14,583 nucleotides of DNA from JAAYHV01 sp035268985 (GCA_035268985.1 DATFJV010000025.1:1-14583), one strand, 5' to 3'. Positions 7,196 through 14,511 are shown, numbered from the stretch's first letter. Notes: a model not told the origin generated them from the letters alone. Numbers and translations are program-made.

Positions 7196-9066
7196 TATTT
7201 ACCACTCCTCCTTCTATTTAACTCCCTTAGCAATTTCTTCCTAATTCTAATATCATCGGGAGTCACTTCCACAAGTTCATCATCATTTATAAATTCCAAT
7301 GCTTCTTCTAACGTAAATGTCCTAGGTGGCGCCAATTTAATATTCTCATCAGTCCCAGAAGCTCTCATATTAGTTACCCTCTTAGCTTTACATGGGTTTA
7401 CAATCATATCTTCATTTCTAGAATTCATACCAACTATCATACCTTCATATACCCTTTTCCCTGGGGAAATAAACATCTGGACTCTTTCTTGTATATTAAA
7501 TATAGCATAAGGAGTACAATTTCCTTCCTCTTGTGCAATGGCAACTCCATTTGTTCTTTGAGGTATATCACCTTTAAATTCCTCAAAACCATTAAACTTT
7601 CTTACTATAGTACCTTCTCCTCTGGTATCATTTATGAATTCAGATCTGTATCCCAATAACCCTCTAGTTGGTACTAAATATTCCAATCTGCTATATCCAT
7701 TCTCTGCTGCCATTTGAGTCATAATCCCTTTTCTAAGATTAAGCTTCGAAATAACAGAACCTGAAAACTCATCAGGTACAGATATTATTACTTCTTCTAT
7801 AGGTTCAAGCTTTCTGCCTTTTTCATCTCTTTTAAGAATAACCTCAGGTTTTGAAACCGCCAACTCATATCCCTCTCTTCTCATATTTTCTATAAGAATT
7901 GATATATGTAGTTCACCTCTTCCTGAAACCTTAAAACTGTCTGTTGAATCAGTTTCTTCAACCAACAATCCAACATTAACTTCAAGTTCCTTATTAAGTC
8001 TTTCTTTAATATGTCTACTTGTGACAAATTTACCAGATTTACCTGCAAACGGTGACTTATTAACTAAAAAGTTCATTGATAAAGTAGGTTCTTCAATACT
8101 TATGGTTTCCATTGGTTCTGGTTTTTTTGTATCACATACAGTTTCTCCAATTGAGATATCAGATATACCAGAAACTACAATTATGTCTCCGCATTCTGCA
8201 TATGGAACCGCGACTCTTTTTAGCCCTCTATATACAAATACTTGATTTACTTTTCTCTGTACTAAATCCCCATTTGCCTTTGCAAGCAAAACATTTTGAG
8301 CTTCTTTTATAGTGCCTTTTGTTATTCTTCCTATACCAAGTCTTCCAATATAGTCATCATAACCGAGGGAAGATATTTGAAACTGTAAAGGTTCTTCATT
8401 TAAATCTTCATATGGCTTGCAATGCTTAACAATTGTTTCAAATAAAGGGTTGATATTTAAACCACCATAACCTTCTGGACTTTTCTTAATCTTATTTTCA
8501 CCTTGCGCTATGTTTATAGCCTCAACTTCAGCTGGGTCCATTACTGCGGTTCCTTGCCTAGCAACCCCATATAGGATTGGAAAATCCAATTGTTCATCAC
8601 TGGCTTCCAACTCCATAAATAGTTCATATACTTCGTCAACTACTTCTTCTATTCTAGAATCTTTTTTATCAATTTTATTGATAAATAGAATTGGAATAAT
8701 ACCTTCTTCAAGTGACTTTTTGAGAACAAATCTAGTTTGAGGCATCGGCCCTTCACTTGAATCCACTAGCAGAATAACAGTGTCCACTGTTTTCATAATA
8801 CGTTCAACCTCTGAGCTAAAGTCAGCATGTCCTGGAGTGTCCACAATATTTATTTTATAATCATTGTACATTACTGAACAATTTTTAGAATATATTGTGA
8901 TTCCTCTTTCTCTTTCTATATCATCACTGTCCATTACACAATCAACAACATCCTCATTAGCTCTGAACACTCCACTTTGATTTAAAAAAGCATCTACCAA
9001 TGTTGATTTTCCTGCATCTACATGGGCAATTACTGCAATATTTATTATTTTTTTTTTGTCATTCAT
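7195..9066 (-). CDS. typA: Translational GTPase TypA/BipA
   Basis: About 623 residues. A ribosome-associated GTPase of the EF-G-like group, needed for growth under cold or other stress and for 50S assembly in studied bacteria. Seen in order: P-loop AHVDAGKST (14-22), switch I RERGIT, switch II DTPGHADF, NKID (130-133). The TypA-type C-terminal half follows, with SGRGELHISILIENMRREGYE, the LVPTRGLLGYR region and a basic end. The P-loop carries A where most TypA proteins have H (HVDHGKT), as in EF-G; I believe this occurs in other clostridial TypA. I chose ATG at 9066, which gives the usual N-terminus; TTG at 9078 is in frame but only 2 nt after AAAGG. It is the first gene of the operon. Confidence 0.95.
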   Translation of the reverse strand: MNDKKKIINIAVIAHVDAGKSTLVDAFLNQSGVFRANEDVVDCVMDSDDIERERGITIYSKNCSVMYNDYKINIVDTPGHADFSSEVERIMKTVDTVILLVDSSEGPMPQTRFVLKKSLEEGIIPILFINKIDKKDSRIEEVVDEVYELFMELEASDEQLDFPILYGVARQGTAVMDPAEVEAINIAQGENKIKKSPEGYGGLNINPLFETIVKHCKPYEDLNEEPLQFQISSLGYDDYIGRLGIGRITKGTIKEAQNVLLAKANGDLVQRKVNQVFVYRGLKRVAVPYAECGDIIVVSGISDISIGETVCDTKKPEPMETISIEEPTLSMNFLVNKSPFAGKSGKFVTSRHIKERLNKELEVNVGLLVEETDSTDSFKVSGRGELHISILIENMRREGYELAVSKPEVILKRDEKGRKLEPIEEVIISVPDEFSGSVISKLNLRKGIMTQMAAENGYSRLEYLVPTRGLLGYRSEFINDTRGEGTIVRKFNGFEEFKGDIPQRTNGVAIAQEEGNCTPYAIFNIQERVQMFISPGKRVYEGMIVGMNSRNEDMIVNPCKAKRVTNMRASGTDENIKLAPPRTFTLEEALEFINDDELVEVTPDDIRIRKKLLRELNRRRSGK

Positions 9067-9070
9067 TAAT

Positions 9071-9088
9071 TTAGTCAATACCTTTCAT
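9071..9088 (-). other. Possible five-codon upstream frame in the typA leader
   Basis: On the minus strand ATG AAA GGT ATT GAC TAA lies within the typA leader and ends 4 nt before the chosen typA ATG. Its ATG has no obvious ribosome-binding site, so it may be chance. It is listed because the typA start is itself ambiguous here. Confidence 0.2.
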
Positions 9089-9121
9089 TTGTATTTTGAT
9101 TTAAAAATAGTTTTACAATTT

Positions 9122-9150
9122 ATTATATCAATTAAGTGTGTTTATTGCAA
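9122..9150 (-). promoter_or_regulatory. Promoter of the typA operon
   Basis: On the minus strand TTGCAA (9150-9145), a 17-bp spacer and TATAAT (9127-9122) form a near-consensus sigma-A promoter. The TG upstream of the -10 (TGATATAAT) makes it an extended -10 type. It would start a leader of about 50 nt before the typA ATG. Nothing else in the long operon looks as strong. Confidence 0.8.
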
Positions 9151-9169
9151 GATAATTACTTGTTGCAAT
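9144..9169. repeat. Inverted repeat ATTGCAA-N12-TTGCAAT between divergent promoters
   Basis: ATTGCAA (9144-9150) and TTGCAAT (9163-9169) are perfect inverted copies 12 bp apart. They overlap both -35 regions. A dimeric regulator binding here could control both promoters at once. It may equally be a by-product of two similar -35 boxes. Confidence 0.4.
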
Positions 9170-9188
9170 GGAAATTCTCTGATATAAT
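9160..9188 (+). promoter_or_regulatory. Promoter of the methyltransferase gene
   Basis: TTGTTG (9160-9165), a 17-bp spacer and TATAAT (9183-9188), again with a TG-extended -10, give a sigma-A promoter on the plus strand. The predicted start is near 9195, about 20 nt before the ATG at 9215. Its -35 lies only 9 bp from the -35 of the divergent typA promoter. Confidence 0.75.
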
Positions 9189-9214
9189 CAAAAAAAAAAT
9201 GTATGGGAGAAACT

Positions 9215-10360
9215 ATGGAAAACCTCAATGATATCATCAGAAAATGCTTTGATAAAAATAATATAATAAAAATAATTCTTAGCAATAAAAGAAAAAAAAC
9301 ATTAGACATTAAAAAAGTTGATATAAGACCAGTTATTATTAAAGGTGAACAGTTATATCAATTTGAGTTCTTTTACGATAACAAAGCAACCCATCTTAAC
9401 TTAGACAGTAAAACTTCTACAGACAAAATAATTGAACTTATGGATATAAACTTTAAACAATGTAATATATTCACATCAGAAAATGATATTAATATACTAG
9501 CTTCAAAATTGGATAAGCCAAGAATTGTTAGGCATAAACCAACTATGGAAGCTTGTGTACCTTCTCACGACAACACTAAAAATTATATAATTGAAGATGG
9601 TAAACCATGTGATTTTTTAATCGAGTTAAATGTGATGACAAAAGATGGCAATGTAATACCAAAACATTATAGTAAATTTAGACAAATTAATAGATATCTA
9701 GAAATAATTGATGATATATATGAATATCTTCCTAAAAATCGAACTATAAAAATCATTGATTTTGGATGCGGCAAAGCCTACCTAACTTTTGCTATTTATC
9801 ACTATTTAAAAGAGCTGAAAAATCTGGATGTCCAAATTATCGGTTTGGATTTAAAAAAGGGTGTAATCGATTTTTGTAACGAGAAAGCGAATTGTTTAGG
9901 TTACACAGGATTGAAATTTTTACTAGGAGATATTGTAGAATATAAAAGTGATTATGCAGACTTGGTGGTAACATTACATGCTTGTGACACTGCCACAGAT
10001 TTTGCCCTGATGAATGCAGTTAAATGGAACACAAAAGTCATACTATCTGTGCCTTGTTGTCAACATGAACTTTTTAACCAAATTTCCAATGATATTCACG
10101 AACCTATGCTAAAACACGGTATATTAAAAGATAGGCTTACCGAATATCTTACTGATGGACTCAGAGGTTTAAAATTAGAATCAAAAGGATATGATGTTTC
10201 TATGATAGAATTCACTAGTCTTGAACATACTTCAAAAAACATATTAATTAAAGCAATAAAAACGGGCCATGAGAATGATGCCAAGGCCCAAAATGCTATC
10301 AATGAGTATGCGAAATTAAAAGATTTTTATCAAGTAAATCCATCCATAGATTTGCTCTAA
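9215..10360 (+). CDS. Class I SAM-dependent methyltransferase (METTL25-like, Methyltransf_32)
   Basis: A 381-residue soluble protein. Residues 180-190 are I-I-D-F-G-C-G-K-A-Y-L, the SAM-binding loop. GLDLKKG follows at about 210-216 (acidic ribose-binding position), then LHACDTATD at 254-262 and VPCCQHE at 279-285. The DFGCGKxYL and VPCCQH pairing marks the Methyltransf_32 group (METTL25-like). The N-terminal 150 residues form a separate, less conserved domain that may bind the substrate. The substrate is unknown; RNA is a plausible guess but not shown. I chose ATG at 9215 because GGGAG sits 5 nt upstream. An ATG at 9203 adds four residues but has no ribosome-binding site. It stands alone on the plus strand. 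Its stop overlaps the stop of the opposite-strand YdcZ gene by 2 nt. Confidence 0.85.
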   Translation: MENLNDIIRKCFDKNNIIKIILSNKRKKTLDIKKVDIRPVIIKGEQLYQFEFFYDNKATHLNLDSKTSTDKIIELMDINFKQCNIFTSENDINILASKLDKPRIVRHKPTMEACVPSHDNTKNYIIEDGKPCDFLIELNVMTKDGNVIPKHYSKFRQINRYLEIIDDIYEYLPKNRTIKIIDFGCGKAYLTFAIYHYLKELKNLDVQIIGLDLKKGVIDFCNEKANCLGYTGLKFLLGDIVEYKSDYADLVVTLHACDTATDFALMNAVKWNTKVILSVPCCQHELFNQISNDIHEPMLKHGILKDRLTEYLTDGLRGLKLESKGYDVSMIEFTSLEHTSKNILIKAIKTGHENDAKAQNAINEYAKLKDFYQVNPSIDLL

Positions 10361-10794
10361 GACTTTTCATAATCGTATAAAATAATTCCACATATAACTA
10401 TGGCTGCTCCAATTAGATTAGTCATAGTTATTTCTTTATGAAAAACAAACGCATCAAAAGCAACTGAGGATAAACATTGTCCTATTAAAGTGAATATTGT
10501 AAAAGTAATTGCTGAAGCCTTTGGCACTAACCAATTTGAAAGAAGCACAATAGCAACTCCACAAATAGCTGCTAAGATAAGAATATAATGTAATCCGCCT
10601 AAATATGTAACATCTGTGATTCCAATATATGCAGTAATAATGTATATTAATATTGCGAAAAAGAAACCTACTGCATAATTTATTAAATTTGAACCTAGTA
10701 CACCAACATTCTTAGCTAATTTCATATTATAGTTTCTCTGCAAAACTATAAATGAACCTGCCAAGAGCGCTAAAATTAAATATATTGTATACAC
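10357..10794 (-). CDS. YdcZ/DUF606-family half-size membrane protein (second copy)
   Basis: A 145-residue integral membrane protein with about five hydrophobic helices and few charges. It starts with a GTG at 10794, with AGGAGG 6 nt upstream. The pattern is that of YdcZ (DUF606, DMT superfamily): a short first helix ending in NYNMKLAKNV, glycine-rich helices and a final GAAIVICGIILYDYEKS. These proteins are commonly encoded as adjacent pairs and may form a heterodimeric transporter. No substrate is known. The upstream paralogue ends 8 nt before this start, so co-transcription is near certain. Convergent overlap with the methyltransferase means no room for a terminator between them. Confidence 0.82.
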   Translation of the reverse strand: MYTIYLILALLAGSFIVLQRNYNMKLAKNVGVLGSNLINYAVGFFFAILIYIITAYIGITDVTYLGGLHYILILAAICGVAIVLLSNWLVPKASAITFTIFTLIGQCLSSVAFDAFVFHKEITMTNLIGAAIVICGIILYDYEKS

Positions 10795-10802
10795 TTATCC
10801 TC

Positions 10803-11234
10803 CTATAATGACATTACAACAGTTCCAATTATTATAAGAACTACTGAAAACCATTTCATTTTATTCATTTTCATTTTTGGCAAATCAAATTTACCCTTAA
10901 CATCAATAATAAATGATGTCAAAAATTGACCTGTTATTAATAGCATTGTAGTTAGAAAGGCACCTAGATTTATAAAACCCAAAGCCACAAAAATAGGTAC
11001 GAAGGCCCCTAAAGGACCTCCAAATAAATTCTTGAGACTACCATATTTAGCCAATGTATTGTTCTCTTTTAATAAAAAATATGTAATAAAAGAAGCAATT
11101 ACAGTTACTGCGTAATATGCTAAATTACCGTATATTACATCATAAGAGTCTGCCATTATTGTGTTACTTAAATTTAAAACTGTGGCAGTAACACCTGCTA
11201 TTGCTATATATAGATAAACTAATTTTTTGTTCAC
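10803..11234 (-). CDS. YdcZ/DUF606-family half-size membrane protein (first copy)
   Basis: A 143-residue membrane protein with about five hydrophobic segments. It starts with GTG at 11234, where AAAGGTG sits 5 nt upstream. Family marks include the N-terminal helix ending NLSNTIMADSYD, a central FGGPLGAFVPIFVALGF segment and the C-terminal KMKMNKMKWFSVVLIIIGTVVMSL. It is clearly related in layout to its neighbour but diverged, so they probably form a pair rather than a recent duplication. The ATG at 11236 is out of frame. The gap to the upstream DUF2207 stop is 2 nt, so these genes are translated from one mRNA. Confidence 0.82.
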   Translation of the reverse strand: MNKKLVYLYIAIAGVTATVLNLSNTIMADSYDVIYGNLAYYAVTVIASFITYFLLKENNTLAKYGSLKNLFGGPLGAFVPIFVALGFINLGAFLTTMLLITGQFLTSFIIDVKGKFDLPKMKMNKMKWFSVVLIIIGTVVMSL

Positions 11235-11236
11235 AT

Positions 11237-13048
11237 TTACACCTTTAATTCATCACTCACATCTATATTATCAGCAAAATTTCTACTAAAATTATTAATT
11301 ACAGTATTAAATTGCAATGTATTTATACCAAGCGAATGCTTTTTTTGTTCAAAATGAGTAAACGGTTCAAACCATTCAGGTTCTTTCACATTTACAATAT
11401 TAAAACTCTTCGTCCAAACAGCGGAAAGTCCAAAAGCATAGGCATATGGTAATATATCATAGAAATATAAAGGATTGTCTCTAGATAACTGCAATACTAT
11501 TTCCATATTGGGTTTTTTAATGAAATTTCTGAATCCTAATACCCTTCCCAGCATTTCCGAACTTTGTTTAGTGCGAGCTTTCATTAAGCATATTAATATC
11601 ATAGAAACAATTAAGCAAAGGATCATAGTCATTCCTATAAAGAAATCTCCAAATGATCTAATTACAAATATAGTAAAAATTAGCAAAACAACAAACAACA
11701 TCAAGCTAAAAATCGCCATAAGAATTGAGGGTCTATTGTTCCTTGATAATACTATCAAGTCATACTCAATTGATGTTAACATACTAGTAACAAAAACAAG
11801 TATAGCTATAATTATATAGAAAATATATGAATATGAATCAAATGCATATATCTCTGCCAATATCCCTATCGCTAGTATTGCCATTGACAAAATAAAGCAC
11901 CCAAACACCTTTGCAAATTCTGATGATGCAGTATAGATTCTGCTATTACTTGACTCAAATTGATCTTCGATTCCCCTTTTTATTCTGCCATAAGCTTTAC
12001 CTAAATTTTTTCTTATTTCATTTACATTTACTTCTTTATTACGATCAAACATAGCACTAACTGCTTGTCTTACATAACGTTTTTCTGTCTTGGGTTCCCT
12101 ATTTTTGATGATTTTAAATTTTTTTCTTTCATATTCAACTATTTTAATCTGTCTTCTATCTGCCAAATAAAAAAGCAATGCAACGATATCCTTTTTCCCT
12201 ACATGACCATCTAGAATGTATCCTATCTCTGGAGGTGTAATAGCATCAGGTGGATAATATTCTTCTTTAATCTCTATTTTAGGGTCTCGACCAAAGAAAT
12301 ACCACATTAATGAAAGTATCGCCATCAATGATATTAAAATATAATAGACATAATTCTTAGCCCAATTATTGTTTTTTTCACCAACCCAATAGCCCTGAGG
12401 TAGTTCCGCCTTTACACTTAAACCAACGCCTCTTTCTAAATAACTCCCAGTAAAAACTATCTTTGAATCTTCTGTAATAATCTTTACATTTAATTCATTT
12501 CCAGTCAAAACTGCACCATATTGGTCTGCAAAGTACTTTATATCATTTATAGGAAAATCCTGTGGGAAAACAATACCAACAACTGTATTATCAACCGCCG
12601 AAGGCCAATCATATGGTAACAACTCCAAGTAAAGTAGATCCATTTCCCTCAATTCATCCGCATATTCATATACTTTATATGTAAGCTCTATATCTTTAGT
12701 TCCTTTAAGCTCACCTTCTTCACTTGATAATCTAACCCTAATATGGTCATCATTTTCATTAATTGTATATTTAGCTCCTTTAACCTCAATATCTTCTATT
12801 GCCATTCTTTCTTTTGGTATATTGATATCAAAGAACCTAGTACCTTCATTAAATTTAAAGGATATGTTCTTAGTTATATAATAAGAATGGTTTTTGTTCA
12901 CCAAAACATTCACATTATATTTGGAAGTTTCAACTTCCGAAGACAATTCGCTATCACCGTAACTCTTGTTACTATATAATCCAATTATAAACAAAAATAT
13001 TAATGATATGATTACTAATTTTATTAACCTTGTTGGGGTATAATTCAT
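11237..13048 (-). CDS. DUF2207 membrane protein
   Basis: About 603 residues. A signal-anchor-like hydrophobic stretch (about 8-25) is followed by an extracytoplasmic domain (30-230) of beta character, then a transmembrane helix (233-252). A cytoplasmic segment follows with the family motif YYPPDAITPPEIGYILDG (264-281), and four more helices lie at about 381-401, 407-426, 441-463 and 468-488. The C-terminal 110 residues are soluble. This is the DUF2207 architecture. Its function is not known. The family often ends in a Gly/Ser-rich tail, which is absent here (end NIDVSDELKV). I chose ATG at 13048 because GGAGG precedes it by 5 nt; the ATG at 13060 contains that site and has none of its own. 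It leads an operon with two YdcZ genes. Confidence 0.85.
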   Translation of the reverse strand: MNYTPTRLIKLVIISLIFLFIIGLYSNKSYGDSELSSEVETSKYNVNVLVNKNHSYYITKNISFKFNEGTRFFDINIPKERMAIEDIEVKGAKYTINENDDHIRVRLSSEEGELKGTKDIELTYKVYEYADELREMDLLYLELLPYDWPSAVDNTVVGIVFPQDFPINDIKYFADQYGAVLTGNELNVKIITEDSKIVFTGSYLERGVGLSVKAELPQGYWVGEKNNNWAKNYVYYILISLMAILSLMWYFFGRDPKIEIKEEYYPPDAITPPEIGYILDGHVGKKDIVALLFYLADRRQIKIVEYERKKFKIIKNREPKTEKRYVRQAVSAMFDRNKEVNVNEIRKNLGKAYGRIKRGIEDQFESSNSRIYTASSEFAKVFGCFILSMAILAIGILAEIYAFDSYSYIFYIIIAILVFVTSMLTSIEYDLIVLSRNNRPSILMAIFSLMLFVVLLIFTIFVIRSFGDFFIGMTMILCLIVSMILICLMKARTKQSSEMLGRVLGFRNFIKKPNMEIVLQLSRDNPLYFYDILPYAYAFGLSAVWTKSFNIVNVKEPEWFEPFTHFEQKKHSLGINTLQFNTVINNFSRNFADNIDVSDELKV

Positions 13049-13090
13049 AAATTCCTCCATTGGCAGTATAATTACTACTTACGTCTAGTT

Positions 13091-13119
13091 ATTATACACA
13101 ATTTCAACTTTTTATTCAA
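13091..13119 (-). promoter_or_regulatory. Promoter of the DUF2207-YdcZ-YdcZ operon
   Basis: On the minus strand TTGAAT (13119-13114), a 17-bp spacer and TATAAT (13096-13091) form a good sigma-A promoter. The DUF2207 ATG at 13048 is about 40 nt downstream of the -10, leaving a short leader that contains GGAGG. The -10 matches consensus and the -35 differs at two positions. Confidence 0.7.
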
Positions 13120-13145
13120 ATACTTTTAATCACTTATTAAAAGCT

Positions 13146-13182
13146 ATATTTTGTATCTTGATTATTTGTTTGTACAAAATAT
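13146..13182. repeat. 10-bp inverted repeat with 17-bp spacer
   Basis: ATATTTTGTA (13146-13155) and TACAAAATAT (13173-13182) are perfect inverted copies. They lie in the 275-bp gap between divergent genes, upstream of the DUF2207 promoter -35, so they could be an operator. AT-rich composition raises the chance of a random match. Confidence 0.4.
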
Positions 13183-13232
13183 TCATATATATTATAGTTT
13201 ATAACGTTTGTTAATATTATTTTGATATTGTG

Positions 13233-13255
13233 AATTATTTTTCACACAAATAATT
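13233..13255. repeat. 8-bp AT-rich inverted repeat
   Basis: AATTATTT (13233-13240) and AAATAATT (13248-13255) pair around TTCACAC. A second, overlapping palindrome TGTGAA-N6-TTCACA occupies 13229-13246. This lies about 70 bp upstream of the lipoprotein start. It is either a protein-binding site or chance; the TGTGA/TCACA form resembles CRP/FNR-like half-sites, but that is only a resemblance. Confidence 0.35.
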
Positions 13256-13281
13256 CCTTTTTACCTTTAAAAAACTTTAAT

Positions 13282-13294
13282 TATATTGTAGAAT
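13282..13294 (+). promoter_or_regulatory. Possible -10 region of the lipoprotein gene
   Basis: TATATT (13282-13287) and TAGAAT (13289-13294) are both acceptable -10 boxes 30-40 nt before the lipoprotein ATG. No good -35 is seen at the right distance (the best is TTTACC at 13260-13265, 16 bp before TATATT). The promoter may need an activator. Confidence 0.35.
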
Positions 13295-13323
13295 ACATGA
13301 GTAAGCTTATATGGAGGTAATAT

Positions 13324-13950
13324 ATGAAGAAATTAACAATAATGTTATTAACTTTAGTATCCGTAATTGCCTTATCATCTTGCTCGAGTATTTCTTCAAG
13401 CGTGGCAAATGGAAGTGCTAATTCTAAAACAGATGCAGTATTAGACATAGTCCAAGAACAAGAAGGAATACATTTGGATATTGAAACAGTAATAGATGAT
13501 GAAAAGATAATCATGGACGTTCAAATAGCCGGTGATAATATGTCAGTGGATACTAACATTAATGGAGAACCAAGAACTATAATACAAAATGAAACTGAAA
13601 CATATGTCCTTTCAAATGACATAAAAATGGGGTATGTGATGGAGAACAGCAGCGAAGATGCTTTAATATCCACATTGAATAATTTCAAAAACTTTTCAAA
13701 TATCAGTTCTACAATGATTGAAGATGGAACTATAACAATTGATGAAAACGATTATATTTATGAAATGTTCAAAATAACTACTCTATTGGACACAACAGTT
13801 AAATACTGCTATAATCAAAGTGATGATTTGAGTTATATTGTATTCTCTGAAGAAAATAATGACAAAATAATTAAAATCAATAAGATTAACTTAAATATTG
13901 ATGAAAAATCATTCGAAGTACCTAAAGATTATAGTATTTCCAAGGAGTAA
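13324..13950 (+). CDS. Small secreted lipoprotein, possibly LolA/LppX-like
   Basis: A 208-residue protein with a lipoprotein signal: MKKLTIMLL, a short hydrophobic core and the lipobox ALSSC, so Cys20 would be lipidated and the protein anchored to the outer membrane face. The mature part is acidic and strand-rich, with residues arranged like a curved beta-sheet protein. It ends with SFEVPKDYSI, a tail often seen in LolA/LppX-like lipid- or peptide-binding lipoproteins. The fold assignment is weak and rests on that tail and length. GGAGG sits 6 nt before the ATG. The stop is 3 nt before the dCMP deaminase start, so the two are likely co-transcribed, though no functional tie is known. Confidence 0.75.
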   Translation: MKKLTIMLLTLVSVIALSSCSSISSSVANGSANSKTDAVLDIVQEQEGIHLDIETVIDDEKIIMDVQIAGDNMSVDTNINGEPRTIIQNETETYVLSNDIKMGYVMENSSEDALISTLNNFKNFSNISSTMIEDGTITIDENDYIYEMFKITTLLDTTVKYCYNQSDDLSYIVFSEENNDKIIKINKINLNIDEKSFEVPKDYSISKE

Positions 13951-13953
13951 TTT

Positions 13954-14436
13954 ATGAAAAGAACAGACTACATTACTTGGGATGAATACTTCATGGGTGT
14001 AGCATTGCTTGCTGCTAAGAGAAGTAAAGATCCTAGCACTCAAGTTGGCGCTTGTATAGTTGATGATTGCAATGTTATTCTATCAACTGGTTATAACGGC
14101 TTCCCTAAAGGTTGCTCAGATGATACATTCCCATGGAATCGTGATGGCGACGATAATAAGTATCCCTTTGTAGTACATGCTGAACTAAACGCAATACTAA
14201 ATGCAAACGGTAAATCACTCAAAAATGCCCGACTATACGTAGCATTATTCCCTTGTAACGAATGTGCTAAAGCAATAATACAATCGGGAATAAAAGAAGT
14301 GATATTCCTGTCGGATAAGTACGCAGATGATAAGATGACAAAAGCTTCTAAAAGAATGCTTAAGAGTGCAGGCGTCAGTTTTAAACAACTTAAGCCAAGT
14401 AAGTCTGAACTTACCATATCATTTAAAACAATATAA
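13954..14436 (+). CDS. Deoxycytidylate (dCMP) deaminase, ComEB family
   Basis: A 160-residue zinc enzyme that deaminates dCMP to dUMP, the substrate of thymidylate synthase. Zinc and catalytic motifs are visible: HAE at 75-77 (with E77 as the proton shuttle) and PCNEC at 100-104 (C101 and C104 as ligands). The N-terminal SKDPSTQVGACIVD and GYNGFPKG are conserved in dCMP deaminases and separate them from cytidine deaminases. The region DTFPWNRDGDDNKYPFVVHAE also matches the family. Length fits the standard bacterial form. The AAGGAG site lies over the lipoprotein stop codon, 6 nt before the ATG. The family is usually allosterically controlled by dCTP and dTTP, but I did not verify those residues. 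Confidence 0.93.
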   Translation: MKRTDYITWDEYFMGVALLAAKRSKDPSTQVGACIVDDCNVILSTGYNGFPKGCSDDTFPWNRDGDDNKYPFVVHAELNAILNANGKSLKNARLYVALFPCNECAKAIIQSGIKEVIFLSDKYADDKMTKASKRMLKSAGVSFKQLKPSKSELTISFKTI

Positions 14437-14439
14437 ATG

Positions 14440-14511
14440 AGTGTGTGAACTAAAGTCTGTAAATAGATGGTTTTGACCCTCTATGATTACAGTTTAGTGT
14501 GAGAACTATAG
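14440..14511. repeat. Imperfect 16-bp direct repeat flanking hairpin 1
   Basis: AGTGTGTGAACTAAAG (14440-14455) and AGTGTGAGAACTATAG (14496-14511) match at 14 of 16 positions and start 56 bp apart. Each copy leads into one of two consecutive hairpins. This suggests a duplicated unit rather than chance. Confidence 0.5.
14450..14497 (+). ncRNA. Predicted structured hairpin RNA 1, unknown family
   Basis: CTAAA-(GT)-CTGTAA-ATAGA at 14450-14467 pairs with TCTAT-(GA)-TTACAG-TTTAG at 14480-14497, giving a 16-bp stem interrupted by small bulges. A further GG/CC pair closes the apical loop TTTTGA. It lies 13 nt after the dCMP deaminase stop and lacks a T-run, so it is not an obvious terminator. It could be an RNA element or the end of a mobile element. 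The family is not recognised. Confidence 0.45.

Noticed and set aside
9203..9214. Upstream ATG as the methyltransferase start
   Set aside because: The GGGAG site lies inside this extension and is well spaced for the ATG at 9215; no site precedes 9203.
14091..14417. Minus-strand frame of 108 codons opposite dCMP deaminase
   Set aside because: It is a shadow of a clear enzyme gene with all catalytic motifs on the plus strand.
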